DNA from: Hahella sp018986435 | GTDB lineage: Bacteria; Pseudomonadota; Gammaproteobacteria; Pseudomonadales; Oleiphilaceae | DNA: 64,000 bases | NCBI RefSeq assembly: GCF_050749805.1 | Contig: NZ_CP192738.1 | Span: forward strand, 1,984,001-2,048,000 | Direction: 5' to 3' | In this document: positions 9,313 through 18,787 of the stretch, in pieces | How the letters are laid out: each line of letters starts with the position of its first letter | Position numbering within the stretch: the first letter of the stretch is position 1 | The notes under the pieces: model-generated | The model's database searches: none | Told to the model about the DNA's origin: nothing | The model's input: only the letters and a program-made list of their open reading frames with translations | Made by a program: the position numbers and the translations under genes

Positions 9313-9687
9313 GTGAATAGCAAAAGACCTGTTAATCTAGATCTGACGAAATTCCATTTTCCTCTACCCGCAATTACATCTATTCTGCATCGGATATCAG
9401 GTGTAATTATCTTCATTGCAATAGCGTTCCTGTTGTGGGGGCTCGACGCATCTCTGGCGAGCAAGGAAAGTTTTGCTTCCCTTCAGTCAGTCATGGACAG
9501 TTTTCTTGCAAAATTAATTCTTTGGGGCATTCTCGCCGCATTGTTCTATCACTTCGTCGCTGGCATCAAGCACCTCATTATGGATGCTGGTTTCGGTGAA
9601 ACCCTGAAGGGCGGGCAGATCGCAGCGAAGGTTGTGATAGCCGTTTCTGTTGTGCTCATTCTGTTGGCGGGAGTTTGGATATGGTAA
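9313..9687 (+). CDS. sdhC: Succinate dehydrogenase cytochrome b556 subunit
   Basis: Large membrane anchor of complex II; with SdhD it binds heme b and ubiquinone. 124 residues with three hydrophobic segments. HRISGVI near the N-terminus forms part of the quinone site, and YHFVAGIKHLIMD carries the heme-ligand histidine. The frame is open from an ATG at 9289, but the family starts xNSKRPVNLDL, so the GTG at 9313 is taken as the start. The stop overlaps the start of sdhD by 7 bases, which indicates translational coupling. Confidence 0.93.
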   Translation: MNSKRPVNLDLTKFHFPLPAITSILHRISGVIIFIAIAFLLWGLDASLASKESFASLQSVMDSFLAKLILWGILAALFYHFVAGIKHLIMDAGFGETLKGGQIAAKVVIAVSVVLILLAGVWIW

Positions 9688-10028
9688 CCAGCGTCACCAA
9701 TTTAGGCCGTAGCGGCGCATATGATTGGATGGTGCAGCGGGTCTCCGCTGTTGTGTTGGCTCTTTATACCGCATTTATGGTTGGCGTCCTGGTGTTTACG
9801 CCGGATCTGACCTATGAAGTATGGAGCGCACTGTTCGCCAAGACTTGGATGAGAATTTTCTCCCTGGCTGCGCTGGTGGCGCTTGGTGCGCACGCGTGGA
9901 TCGGTTTGTGGACGATTACCACCGACTACATGAAAAACGGCGTGGTCCGTTTCGTTGCGCAAGCCGCGTGCGGAACCATCATGTTCGTTTACTTCATCTG
10001 GGGCGTGCAAATTTTGTGGGGGCTGTAA
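9681..10028 (+). CDS. sdhD: Succinate dehydrogenase hydrophobic membrane anchor
   Basis: 115 residues, three membrane segments. RSGAYDWMVQRVSAV near the start is the conserved quinone-side motif, and HAWIGLWTITTDY carries the second heme-ligand region. It starts inside the end of sdhC (ATGGTAA overlap) and stops three bases before sdhA. It completes the membrane half of complex II with SdhC. Confidence 0.93.
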   Translation: MVTSVTNLGRSGAYDWMVQRVSAVVLALYTAFMVGVLVFTPDLTYEVWSALFAKTWMRIFSLAALVALGAHAWIGLWTITTDYMKNGVVRFVAQAACGTIMFVYFIWGVQILWGL

Positions 10029-10031
10029 TCC

Positions 10032-11804
10032 ATGTCTAAACTTAGAACTCTTTCTTACGATGCCATCGTAATCGGCGGCGGCGGCGCCGGGATGCGCGCG
10101 GCGCTGCAGTTGACGCAGTCCGGCGTGAAAACCGCTTGTATCACCAAAGTATTCCCAACCCGTTCTCACACTGTTTCCGCTCAGGGCGGGATCACCTGCG
10201 CCATCGCCAGTTCGGACCCGAACGACGATTGGCGCTGGCACATGTACGACACCGTAAAGGGGTCGGACTATATCGGCGATCAGGATGCAATCGAATATAT
10301 GTGTTCGGTAGGTCCTCAAGCAGTATTTGAACTGGAACACATGGGACTGCCTTTCTCCCGTACGGAGACAGGGCGCATCTATCAGCGTCCTTTTGGCGGT
10401 CAGTCCAAAGATTTCGGTAAGGGCGGCCAGGCTGCTCGCACCTGCGCGGCGGCGGACCGTACTGGTCATGCGCTGCTGCACACTCTTTATCAGGGCAACC
10501 TGCGCGGCGGCACTACCTTTTTAAATGAATGGTATGCGGTCGATCTAGTTAAAAACCAGTCTGGCGCGGTAGTTGGCGTAACGGCTATCTGCATCGAAAC
10601 TGGTGAAACTGTTTACGTCAAAGCCAAGGCGACAGTTCTGGCTACTGGCGGTGCAGGCCGTATCTACGCATCCACCACTAACGCATTGATCAATACTGGC
10701 GACGGCGTCGGTATGGCTCTTCGCGCTGGCTTCCCGGCGCAGGACATGGAAATGTGGCAGTTCCACCCAACTGGTATCGCCGAAGCTGGCGTACTGGTGA
10801 CGGAAGGTTGTCGTGGTGAAGGCGGTTATTTGATCAATGGCGAAGGCGAGCGTTTCATGGAACGTTATGCGCCTAACGCGAAAGACCTGGCTGGTCGTGA
10901 CGTCGTCGCCCGCTCCATGATTATGGAAATCCTTGAAGGTCGCGGTTGCGGTCCCAACAAAGACCACGTATTGCTGAAGCTGGATCATCTGGGTGAAGAG
11001 ACGTTACACCTGCGTTTGCCTGGCATCGTGGAGTTGTCGAAGACATTCGCGCACGTAGATCCTGCAAAAGAACCTATTCCGGTTGTTCCAACCTGTCACT
11101 ATATGATGGGCGGTATTCCGACCAACATCGGCGGTCAGGCGCTGACTCAGGACGCAAACGGTAACGACAAAGTTATCGATGGCTTGTTCGCCTGTGGCGA
11201 AGCTGCATGCGTATCCGTACACGGCGCAAACCGTCTGGGCGGCAACTCGCTGTTGGATTTGGTTGTATTTGGTCGCGCAGCAGGACTTCACATCGAGAAG
11301 ATGCTGAGAGACGGTTACGGCGTGGATGACGCATCTGAATCCGATATCGACGCAACTATGGCGCGTCTGGACAGACTGAACAGCGGCTCCGGCTCTGAAA
11401 AAGTGGCGGAAGTACGTAAAGACCTGCAGAACACTATGCAGCTATATTTCGGTGTGTTCCGCGATGGCGAAAGCATGCAGAAAGGTCTGAAGCTGCTGGA
11501 AGAATTGGGCGGACGTGTGAAGAACACGGTTCTTGAAGACAAGAGCATGGCGTTCAATACCGCTCGTATCGAAGCTTTAGAGCTGGATAACCTGTACGAG
11601 GTCGCTTATGCGACGGCTGTTGCGGCTGAAGAAAGAAAGGAAAGCCGCGGAGCGCACGCCCGTAACGACTACACTGAACGGGACGACGACAATTGGCTGA
11701 AGCACTCTCTTTACTTCCCTGTGGACAAGCGGGTAAGCAAGCGGGAAGTAAACTTCGCGCCTAAAATTGTGGAGCCATTTCCTCCAAAAGCTCGTAGTTA
11801 CTAG
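10032..11804 (+). CDS. sdhA: Succinate dehydrogenase flavoprotein subunit
   Basis: Oxidises succinate to fumarate using covalently bound FAD. 590 residues, normal length. FAD-binding GGGGAGMRAA (residues 15-24), covalent-FAD histidine H46 in SHTVSAQGG, substrate-site FHPTGIAEAGVLVTEG, and the conserved ANRLGGNSLLDLVVFG near residue 400. C-terminal helical domain ends with the usual KRxVNFxPK-like tail. Lies between sdhD and sdhB in the four-gene operon; peripheral on the cytoplasmic face of the inner membrane. Confidence 0.98.
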   Translation: MSKLRTLSYDAIVIGGGGAGMRAALQLTQSGVKTACITKVFPTRSHTVSAQGGITCAIASSDPNDDWRWHMYDTVKGSDYIGDQDAIEYMCSVGPQAVFELEHMGLPFSRTETGRIYQRPFGGQSKDFGKGGQAARTCAAADRTGHALLHTLYQGNLRGGTTFLNEWYAVDLVKNQSGAVVGVTAICIETGETVYVKAKATVLATGGAGRIYASTTNALINTGDGVGMALRAGFPAQDMEMWQFHPTGIAEAGVLVTEGCRGEGGYLINGEGERFMERYAPNAKDLAGRDVVARSMIMEILEGRGCGPNKDHVLLKLDHLGEETLHLRLPGIVELSKTFAHVDPAKEPIPVVPTCHYMMGGIPTNIGGQALTQDANGNDKVIDGLFACGEAACVSVHGANRLGGNSLLDLVVFGRAAGLHIEKMLRDGYGVDDASESDIDATMARLDRLNSGSGSEKVAEVRKDLQNTMQLYFGVFRDGESMQKGLKLLEELGGRVKNTVLEDKSMAFNTARIEALELDNLYEVAYATAVAAEERKESRGAHARNDYTERDDDNWLKHSLYFPVDKRVSKREVNFAPKIVEPFPPKARSY

Positions 11805-11825
11805 TGTCGTTGGGGAGACAGAGTT

Positions 11826-12530
11826 ATGTTGGTAAGCATCTATCGTTATAATCCGGAAGTTGACGAAGCTCCCTTCATGCAGGATGTGGAGCTGGAAGTC
11901 CCTGCGGGCAAGGACCTTATGGTTCTGGACGTGCTGGGACTGATGAAAGAGAAAGATCCGACCCTGGCGTATCGTCGTTCATGCCGTGAGGGCGTGTGCG
12001 GCTCCGACGGCATGAACATGAACGGCAAAAATGGCTTGGCGTGCATCACTCCTCTTTCTCAGGTGGTGAAAAACAACAAGCTGATTTTGCGTCCGTTGCC
12101 AGGGTTGCCGGTTATTCGCGATCTGGTTGTGGATATGGCGATTTTCTACAAGCAGTACGAGAAAATTAAGCCATTCGTGGTGAATGACAATCCGCCTCCG
12201 GCGATTGAGCGATTGCAGTCACCCGAAGAGCGTGAAAAGCTGGACGGCCTGTATGAATGTATTCTTTGTGCGTGCTGTTCTACTTCATGCCCGTCGTTCT
12301 GGTGGAACCCAGATAAGTTCGTTGGTCCCGCTGGCTTGTTGCAGGCATACAGATTCCTGGTTGACAGTCGCGACACTTCTACCGAAGAAAGATTGGCGAA
12401 TCTCGACGACCCGTTCAGCGTATTCCGCTGCCGGGGAATCATGAATTGTGTAAGCGTTTGCCCGAAAGGCCTGAATCCAACCAGAGCCATTGGCCACATA
12501 CGCAATATGCTCTTACAGCGTGCTACTTAA
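11826..12530 (+). CDS. sdhB: Succinate dehydrogenase iron-sulfur subunit
   Basis: Passes electrons from FADH2 through three clusters to ubiquinone. 234 residues. The [2Fe-2S] ligands lie in CREGVCGSDGMNMNG...C (about residues 55-75), and the [4Fe-4S] and [3Fe-4S] ligands in CILCACCSTSCPSFWW (about 149) and CRGIMNCVSVCPKGLNP (about 206). Last gene of sdhCDAB. The 292 bases to sucA hold a strong stem-loop rather than a clean terminator, so read-through into sucAB is possible. Confidence 0.98.
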   Translation: MLVSIYRYNPEVDEAPFMQDVELEVPAGKDLMVLDVLGLMKEKDPTLAYRRSCREGVCGSDGMNMNGKNGLACITPLSQVVKNNKLILRPLPGLPVIRDLVVDMAIFYKQYEKIKPFVVNDNPPPAIERLQSPEEREKLDGLYECILCACCSTSCPSFWWNPDKFVGPAGLLQAYRFLVDSRDTSTEERLANLDDPFSVFRCRGIMNCVSVCPKGLNPTRAIGHIRNMLLQRAT

Positions 12531-12600
12531 AACTATAATTTAAAAAATTACACTGTTACGGTCGTTGCTGAATTAGCTGTCTATACTAAGAAGCTAATAG

Positions 12601-12628
12601 CGCGCGCGTGTTGCAGAACATGCGCGCG
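12601..12628 (+). other. Strong 12-bp stem-loop between sdhB and sucA
   Basis: CGCGCGCGTGTT (12601-12612) pairs with AACATGCGCGCG (12617-12628), one G-U pair, 4-base loop GCAG. No T-run follows, so it is not a standard terminator; RNA processing, 3'-end protection of sdh mRNA or partial attenuation are alternatives. A second smaller hairpin, GGTTTAC/GTAAACC, lies at 12684-12701. Confidence 0.7.
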
Positions 12629-12822
12629 ACATAAACAAACTGAACTGGTAGGAAATCCACTCCCTCTATTTTAAGGACGGGGTGGTTTACTGTTGTAAAC
12701 CTACGGGGTTATGCAGATGTCCTCTGCGCTATCTGTGGTTTGGCACGCCTTTGCGACGCTGGAACGAGCCGTAATCAGTGGCCTTAAGCAGATAGTTCCC
12801 TGATGCAACCAAGGCGAGCTAT

Positions 12823-15663
12823 ATGCACGAAAGCACGATGGAGCAGCTGTGGCGGACTTCCCATTTGGCAGGTGGGAACTTTGCCTATGTTGAGCAACTC
12901 TATGAGACCTATCTCACCGATCCTAACGGCATACCCCAGGCCTGGCGTGAGTATTTCGACAAACTGCCAAAAGAGGAAGGGCTGCCCAGTCAGGATATTC
13001 CTCACTCCGTCATTAAAGAGCAGTTCCTGAAACTGTCGCGCAGACGCGCAGCGGCTGTCGAAGCCAGTCCAACATCATTGGTCAGCACTGAGCATGAACG
13101 TAAACAGGTCAAGGTGCTGCAGCTGATTAACACCTACCGTTTTCGTGGACATCAGAAAGCCAAACTGGATCCCCTCAACCTGATGGTGCGCGAGCATGTC
13201 GCGGACTTGGAGTTGGAATATCACGGCTTGACCCGAGCGGACCTGGATACTGTATTCCAGACTGGTTCATTGTGCTTCGGCGTAGAGACCATGACCTTCG
13301 GCGAGATCATTCGCGGTTTAGAGTTTACCTACTGCGATACCGTCGGCGCCGAGTACATGCATATCGTTAACACTGAAGAAAAGCGCTGGGTTCAGCAGCG
13401 TCTTGAATCAGTGCGCTCGCATCCTGTATATGAGAAAGAGCGTCGCTATCACCTGTTAGAAAGATTGAGCGCGGCGGAAGGTCTCGAAAAATACTTATCT
13501 TCACGTTATCCAGGCACCAAGCGCTTTGGCCTTGAAGGCGGCGAGAGCTTGATTCCCTTGCTGGATGAATTGATTCAGAGAGCGGGAAGCTACGGCGCCA
13601 AAGAAATCGTTATCGGTATGGCGCACCGTGGTCGTTTGAACGTGCTGGTCAACACACTGGGTAAAAACCCCAAGGCGTTGTTTGACGAGTTTGAAGGCAA
13701 GCGTCTGTCGGATGAAGGTTCCGGCGATGTGAAGTATCACCAGGGCTTCTCTTCCAACGTTCTGACCCCAGGTGGCGAAGTTCACTTGGCGTTGGCGTTC
13801 AACCCTTCGCACCTGGAAATCGTTTCTCCGGTAGTGGAAGGCTCTGTAAGAGCGCGCCAGGATCGTCGTGACGATACTGCCGGTGATGCGGTTGTGCCTG
13901 TGATCATGCATGGTGACGCTGCGTTCGCAGGTCAGGGCGTTGTCATGGAAACGTTCCAGATGAGCCAGACCCGTGGTTACGGCGTTGGCGGCACTGTCCA
14001 CATCATCATTAATAACCAGGTTGGTTTCACTACTCATCGCCGTGAAGACGCGCGCTCCACCGAGTATTGCACCGACGTTGCGAAAATGGTTCAAGCGCCC
14101 ATTTTCCACGTTAACGGCGATGACCCGGAAGCGGTTCTGTTCGTTACACAGGTGGCGATGGATTACCGCAACACCTTTAAGAAAGATGTGGTAATCGACC
14201 TGTTGTGTTACCGCCGCCGTGGTCACAACGAAGCGGATGAGCCTTCTGCGACTCAGCCGTTGATGTATCAATGCATCAAAAGCCTGCCAACCACCCGCCA
14301 GATTTACGCTCAGCGGTTGATTAACGAAGGCGTCATCACCGAAGAAGAATCCGCTCGCCTGGAAAACGAATATCGCGATCTGCTGGATAAAGGCGATCAC
14401 GTCGTTAAAAGCTTGGTGAAAGAGCCTAATAAAGAGTTGTTTGTTGACTGGTCTCCCTACCTGGGCCACAAATGGACAGCCAAGTGCAAGACTGGCATCA
14501 ATCTTAAAACGCTGCAGAAGCTCGGCCGGAAAATGGATGTGCTGCCTGACGGATTCGTGCCTCAGCGTCAGGTCTCCAAAATCTTGGAAGACCGCAAGAA
14601 AATGACTCAAAGCGCTATGCCGGTGAACTGGGGTTATGCAGAGGTTATGGCGTATGCAACCTTGTTGCATGAAGGTCATAGCATACGTCTGACCGGTCAG
14701 GATGTTGGTCGCGGCACTTTCTCCCATAGGCATGCGGTTCTTCATAATCAGAAGGACGGCGGATTGCATATTCCGTTGCAGCATTTGGCGGAAGGACAGT
14801 CCGTGTTCGACATCTACGACTCCTACCTCTCTGAAGAGGCGGTGTTGGCGTTCGAATATGGCTACGCCACGACTAACCCGAAAACCCTGGTGATTTGGGA
14901 AGCTCAGTTCGGCGACTTCGCTAACGGCGCCCAGGTTGTTATCGACCAGTTCATCACCAGTGGCGAGCACAAGTGGGGCCGTTTATGCGGTCTGACCATG
15001 TTGCTGCCGCACGGCTATGAAGGGCAGGGACCAGAGCACTCTTCAGCGCGTCTGGAGCGTTATCTGCAGTTGTGCGCTGAGCACAATATCCAGGTCTGCG
15101 TGCCGACCACGCCTGCGCAGGTATTCCATATGCTGCGTCGTCAGGTTAAGCGTCCGCTGCGTAAGCCTCTGGTGGCGATGAGTCCGAAGAGTCTGCTGCG
15201 CCATAAAGACGCGGTCTCTACGGTTGAGGAGCTTGCCGAAGGTCACTTCCACACCGTCCTTGGCGAGATCGACGACCATATCGATCCGAAGCAGGTTCGT
15301 CGGGTCATTATGTGTAGCGGTAAGGTGTATTACGACTTGTTGGATAAGCGTCGTAATGAAAACATACAGGACGTGGCGATTATCCGCATAGAGCAGTTGT
15401 ACCCGTTCCCCGAAGACGATCTGGAAGAAGTTTTGTCTGCGTACAAGAAGTTGACCAATATCGTCTGGTGTCAGGAAGAGCCAATGAACCAGGGCGCCTG
15501 GTACTGCAGTCAGCACCATATGCGTAACGTCCTCGCGAAGACGCACCCGAAACTCTATCTCGAGTACGCTGGACGTCCGGGCTCCGCCGCTCCTGCTGCG
15601 GGCTATGGCCATGTCCATGCGGAAGAGCAAGCTAAATTAGTTAACGATGCCTTTACTATTTAA
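12823..15663 (+). CDS. sucA: 2-oxoglutarate dehydrogenase E1 component
   Basis: Thiamine-diphosphate-dependent decarboxylase of the 2-oxoglutarate dehydrogenase complex; transfers the succinyl group to the lipoyl arm of SucB. 946 residues, as expected. N-terminal MEQLWRTSHLAGGNFAYVEQLY is the usual E1o opening; GMAHRGRLNVLVN, HGDAAFAGQGVV and the ThDP-binding NNQVGFTT follow; the C-terminal transketolase-like half contains GTFSHRHAVLH and PHGYEGQGPEHSS. AAGGCGAG precedes the ATG. First gene of sucAB-lpd. Confidence 0.98.
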   Translation: MHESTMEQLWRTSHLAGGNFAYVEQLYETYLTDPNGIPQAWREYFDKLPKEEGLPSQDIPHSVIKEQFLKLSRRRAAAVEASPTSLVSTEHERKQVKVLQLINTYRFRGHQKAKLDPLNLMVREHVADLELEYHGLTRADLDTVFQTGSLCFGVETMTFGEIIRGLEFTYCDTVGAEYMHIVNTEEKRWVQQRLESVRSHPVYEKERRYHLLERLSAAEGLEKYLSSRYPGTKRFGLEGGESLIPLLDELIQRAGSYGAKEIVIGMAHRGRLNVLVNTLGKNPKALFDEFEGKRLSDEGSGDVKYHQGFSSNVLTPGGEVHLALAFNPSHLEIVSPVVEGSVRARQDRRDDTAGDAVVPVIMHGDAAFAGQGVVMETFQMSQTRGYGVGGTVHIIINNQVGFTTHRREDARSTEYCTDVAKMVQAPIFHVNGDDPEAVLFVTQVAMDYRNTFKKDVVIDLLCYRRRGHNEADEPSATQPLMYQCIKSLPTTRQIYAQRLINEGVITEEESARLENEYRDLLDKGDHVVKSLVKEPNKELFVDWSPYLGHKWTAKCKTGINLKTLQKLGRKMDVLPDGFVPQRQVSKILEDRKKMTQSAMPVNWGYAEVMAYATLLHEGHSIRLTGQDVGRGTFSHRHAVLHNQKDGGLHIPLQHLAEGQSVFDIYDSYLSEEAVLAFEYGYATTNPKTLVIWEAQFGDFANGAQVVIDQFITSGEHKWGRLCGLTMLLPHGYEGQGPEHSSARLERYLQLCAEHNIQVCVPTTPAQVFHMLRRQVKRPLRKPLVAMSPKSLLRHKDAVSTVEELAEGHFHTVLGEIDDHIDPKQVRRVIMCSGKVYYDLLDKRRNENIQDVAIIRIEQLYPFPEDDLEEVLSAYKKLTNIVWCQEEPMNQGAWYCSQHHMRNVLAKTHPKLYLEYAGRPGSAAPAAGYGHVHAEEQAKLVNDAFTI

Positions 15664-15694
15664 ACAGGCGCTTAGTTAGTACAAAGGATAAAAG

Positions 15695-16921
15695 ATGGCG
15701 ATCGAAATTAAAGCTCCTACTTTCCCAGAGTCCGTCGCGGACGGCGTAGTGGCGACTTGGCATAAAAAACCTGGGGAATCCGTGGCTAGGGACGAGCTAC
15801 TGGTCGATATCGAGACGGATAAAGTGGTGCTCGAGGTTGTAGCGCCCGCAGCCGGCGTCATTGAGAAAGTTCTCAAAGGCGAAGGCGAGACGGTGCTTAG
15901 CGAAGAAGTTATTGCAGTATTTAAAGAAGGCGCGGCTGGAACGGCGGTGCCTGCCGCTGCGGAAGAAAAGCCACAGGCGGCGACTGAAGCCAAGGCGGGT
16001 CAGGAAGCGATTCTGAGCCCATCCGCGCGCAAAATGGCGGAAGAGAACAATCTGAATCCTTCCGACATTCAGGGCACAGGTAAAGGCGGTAGAGTGACCA
16101 AGGAAGACGTGATGAACCACTTGTCTTCCAACACTACCAGCGTTACTGCTGAAGTGAAGTCCTCCGCTCAACCTGCAGCGGCGCCGGCTATGCCTGCTAT
16201 TGAATCTCCAGCTGGAGCGCGTCCAGAGAAACGCGTGCCGATGACTCGTCTGCGCGCCAGCATCGCGCGTCGTCTGCTGGATGCTCAGCATAACTCTGCA
16301 ATGCTGACTACCTTCAACGAAGTCAACATGAAGCCGATCATGGATCTGCGTAAGCAATACAAAGATCTGTTCGAGAAGCGTCATAACGGCGTGAAGCTGG
16401 GCTTCATGTCCTTCTTCGTTAAAGCGGCCTGTGAAGCGTTGAAGCGTTTTCCCGCTGTGAACGCTTCTATCGATGGTAACGACATCGTTTACCACGGTTA
16501 TCAGGACGTTGGCGTAGCGGTATCCACCGAGCGCGGTCTGGTTGTGCCTATCCTGCGCGATGCAGATCAAATGGGCTTGGCGGAAATTGAATCCACCATC
16601 GGCGACTTCGGTAAGAAAGCGCGCGACGGCAAGCTGTCAATCGAAGACATGACTGGCGGAACGTTCACCATTTCCAATGGCGGGGTTTTCGGTTCATTGA
16701 TGTCCACGCCGATCCTGAACCCGCCGCAAACCGCTATTATGGGTATGCACAAAATCCAGGAGCGTCCGATGGCTGTAAATGGCCAAGTGGTGATTCTGCC
16801 GATGATGTACCTGGCGCTGTCATACGACCACCGCATGATCGACGGTAAGGAAGCGGTACAGTTTTTGGTGACTATCAAGGATCTGCTGGAAGATCCTGCG
16901 CGGATTCTGCTGGATATCTGA
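15695..16921 (+). CDS. sucB: Dihydrolipoyllysine succinyltransferase (E2 of 2-oxoglutarate dehydrogenase)
   Basis: Core of the complex, moves succinyl from lipoamide to CoA. 408 residues: one lipoyl domain (1-77) with the lipoylated lysine K43 in ETDKVVLEV, an Ala/Glu/Pro-rich linker, a peripheral-subunit-binding domain at about 108-145 (SPSARKMAEE), a second flexible linker, and the catalytic acyltransferase domain ending with H379 and D383 in SYDHRMIDG. Lies 31 bases after sucA, consistent with one operon. Confidence 0.98.
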   Translation: MAIEIKAPTFPESVADGVVATWHKKPGESVARDELLVDIETDKVVLEVVAPAAGVIEKVLKGEGETVLSEEVIAVFKEGAAGTAVPAAAEEKPQAATEAKAGQEAILSPSARKMAEENNLNPSDIQGTGKGGRVTKEDVMNHLSSNTTSVTAEVKSSAQPAAAPAMPAIESPAGARPEKRVPMTRLRASIARRLLDAQHNSAMLTTFNEVNMKPIMDLRKQYKDLFEKRHNGVKLGFMSFFVKAACEALKRFPAVNASIDGNDIVYHGYQDVGVAVSTERGLVVPILRDADQMGLAEIESTIGDFGKKARDGKLSIEDMTGGTFTISNGGVFGSLMSTPILNPPQTAIMGMHKIQERPMAVNGQVVILPMMYLALSYDHRMIDGKEAVQFLVTIKDLLEDPARILLDI

Positions 16922-16961
16922 TCCAGCGCATTCGCCGCCGAGTTTTCCGGCGCGTCATGCT

Positions 16962-16983
16962 CCCTCCGCGCGGTTGCGGAGGG
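16962..16983 (+). other. Stem-loop between sucB and lpd
   Basis: CCCTCCGC (16962-16969) / GCGGAGGG (16976-16983), 6-base loop, no T-run. An intercistronic structure that could adjust lpd expression or mRNA ends relative to sucAB. Confidence 0.55.
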
Positions 16984-17034
16984 GCATTGTCGGGAAACCT
17001 TTTATGTACCTATAACTAAGAATTGGAAAGTAAT

Positions 17035-18468
17035 ATGGCAGATAAATTCGACGTAATCGTAATCGGTGCGGGTCCCGGTGGATATGTCGCTGCGATACGC
17101 GCGGCGCAGCTCGGATTGAAAACGGCGTGCGTGGAAAAATGGAGCAACGAAGCAGGCAAGCCAGTATTTGGCGGCACCTGTCTGAACGTGGGATGTATCC
17201 CTTCCAAAGCGCTGCTGGAGTCTTCACACAAATTTGAAGAAGCCAAACACGACTTTGAAACCCACGGCATCATGGCGCAAGACGTAACTGTCGACGTAGC
17301 CAAAATGCAGGGTCGCAAGAACAACATCGTCAAGAACCTGACTCAGGGCATCGCTTCTCTGTTCAAGGCGAATGGCGTCACTTCCATCCATGGCGCAGGT
17401 AAACTGCTGGCCAACAAGCAAGTGGAAGTCACTGACAACGCGGGCAACGTTACCGTATATGACGCAGAAAACGTCATCATCGCAACGGGCTCCCGTCCAG
17501 TCGAAATTCCTCCTACTCCGCTTAACGAGCATGTTGTCGACTCTACCGGCGCGCTGGAATTCAGCGAAGTTCCCAAGCGTCTTGGCGTGATCGGCGCTGG
17601 CGTTATTGGTTTGGAGCTGGGTAGCGTTTGGGCGCGTCTTGGTTCTGAAGTTGTAGTTCTGGAAGCGCAGGATACTTTCCTGGGCGCAGTGGATCAGCAA
17701 CTGGCTAAAGAAGCGCTCAAGCAGTTCACCAAACAGGGCCTGGACATTCGTCTGCGCGCCCGGGTGACTGGCTCTGAAGTGAAGCGTGGCGTAGTGAAAG
17801 TGTCTTACAGCGACACCAAAGGCGACCACGAACTGAAAGTGGACAAGTTGATTGTCGCCGTCGGCCGCGCGCCGAACACCGACAATCTGTTGGCCGCTGA
17901 TTCTGGCGTAAACCTGGACGAGCGCGGCTTCATCTTTGTTGATGATCAGTGCAAGACCAATATGCCGGGCGTATGGGCTATCGGCGATGTTGTGCGTGGC
18001 CCTATGCTGGCGCACAAGGCGTCGGAAGAAGGCATCGTTGTGGCGGAGCGTATCGCTGGTCACAAAGGCCACGTCAACTATGACTGCATTCCATGGGTTA
18101 TCTACACTCATCCGGAAATCGCCTGGGTTGGTAAGACAGAAGAGCAGTTGAAGGCGGAAGGCGAAGAGTACAAGGTCGGCACATTCCCATTCGCTGCAAG
18201 CGGTCGCGCTATGGCCGCCAACGCGACCATGGGCATGGTGAAGATTCTTGCTCATAAGGACACTGACCGTATTCTTGGCGTGCATATCGTAGGTCCTCAG
18301 GCGTCAGAAATGATCGCTCAGGGCGTGATTGCGATGGAGTTCGGCTCCAGCTCCGAGGACTTGGCCATGACTGTATTCGCGCACCCAACGCTTTCCGAAG
18401 CGGTGCACGAAGCGGCTCTGGCGGTGGAAGGCAAAGCCATCCACATTGCCCAGCGCAAGAAGCGCTAA
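17035..18468 (+). CDS. lpd: Dihydrolipoyl dehydrogenase (E3)
   Basis: Re-oxidises the lipoyl arms of SucB using FAD and NAD+. 477 residues. FAD-binding GAGPGGYVAA, the redox-active disulfide GGTCLNVGCIPSK, NAD-binding GAGVIGLELGS, and the C-terminal catalytic HPTLSEAVHEA are all present. The frame is open 12 bases further upstream from a TTG, but the ATG at 17035 has GGAAAG before it and gives the family N-terminus (MADKFDVIVIG). Placement after sucAB marks it as the E3 of this complex, though it may be shared with pyruvate dehydrogenase. Confidence 0.97.
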   Translation: MADKFDVIVIGAGPGGYVAAIRAAQLGLKTACVEKWSNEAGKPVFGGTCLNVGCIPSKALLESSHKFEEAKHDFETHGIMAQDVTVDVAKMQGRKNNIVKNLTQGIASLFKANGVTSIHGAGKLLANKQVEVTDNAGNVTVYDAENVIIATGSRPVEIPPTPLNEHVVDSTGALEFSEVPKRLGVIGAGVIGLELGSVWARLGSEVVVLEAQDTFLGAVDQQLAKEALKQFTKQGLDIRLRARVTGSEVKRGVVKVSYSDTKGDHELKVDKLIVAVGRAPNTDNLLAADSGVNLDERGFIFVDDQCKTNMPGVWAIGDVVRGPMLAHKASEEGIVVAERIAGHKGHVNYDCIPWVIYTHPEIAWVGKTEEQLKAEGEEYKVGTFPFAASGRAMAANATMGMVKILAHKDTDRILGVHIVGPQASEMIAQGVIAMEFGSSSEDLAMTVFAHPTLSEAVHEAALAVEGKAIHIAQRKKR

Positions 18469-18476
18469 GGCTGAAT

Positions 18477-18504
18477 AAGGAGGGGATTGCCCCTCCTTTT
18501 GTTT
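18477..18504 (+). terminator. Terminator after lpd
   Basis: AAGGAGGGG (18477-18485) / CCCCTCCTT (18490-18498), loop ATTG, then TTGTTTT. Separates sucAB-lpd from sucCD. The following 280 bases up to sucC hold no recognisable gene. Confidence 0.9.
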
Positions 18505-18787
18505 TGAGAGCGTCGGGAAGGAGCGCGACCGCCCCTTCGGCGAATGCGGCGTAGGTGAGACGTCAAAGCGTCTGGCCAGCCGCCGTTGAAGAGACAGGGC
18601 GCCAAAACTGGGCTCTCGATTTAAAGAGTGTGTTAGAGAGGTCACCTAAGCGGACATGGCGCAGTTTTGCGCGCAGGCTGAGAAGTTTGAGTCTCATGCT
18701 GGAAGCCTGCTCGCGAGAACGTGAAACGTTGTGCTCGTTTGCACGGTGGTAAATAAGTCGAAAGCTGACTAAAAAGCGGAAAACGTT

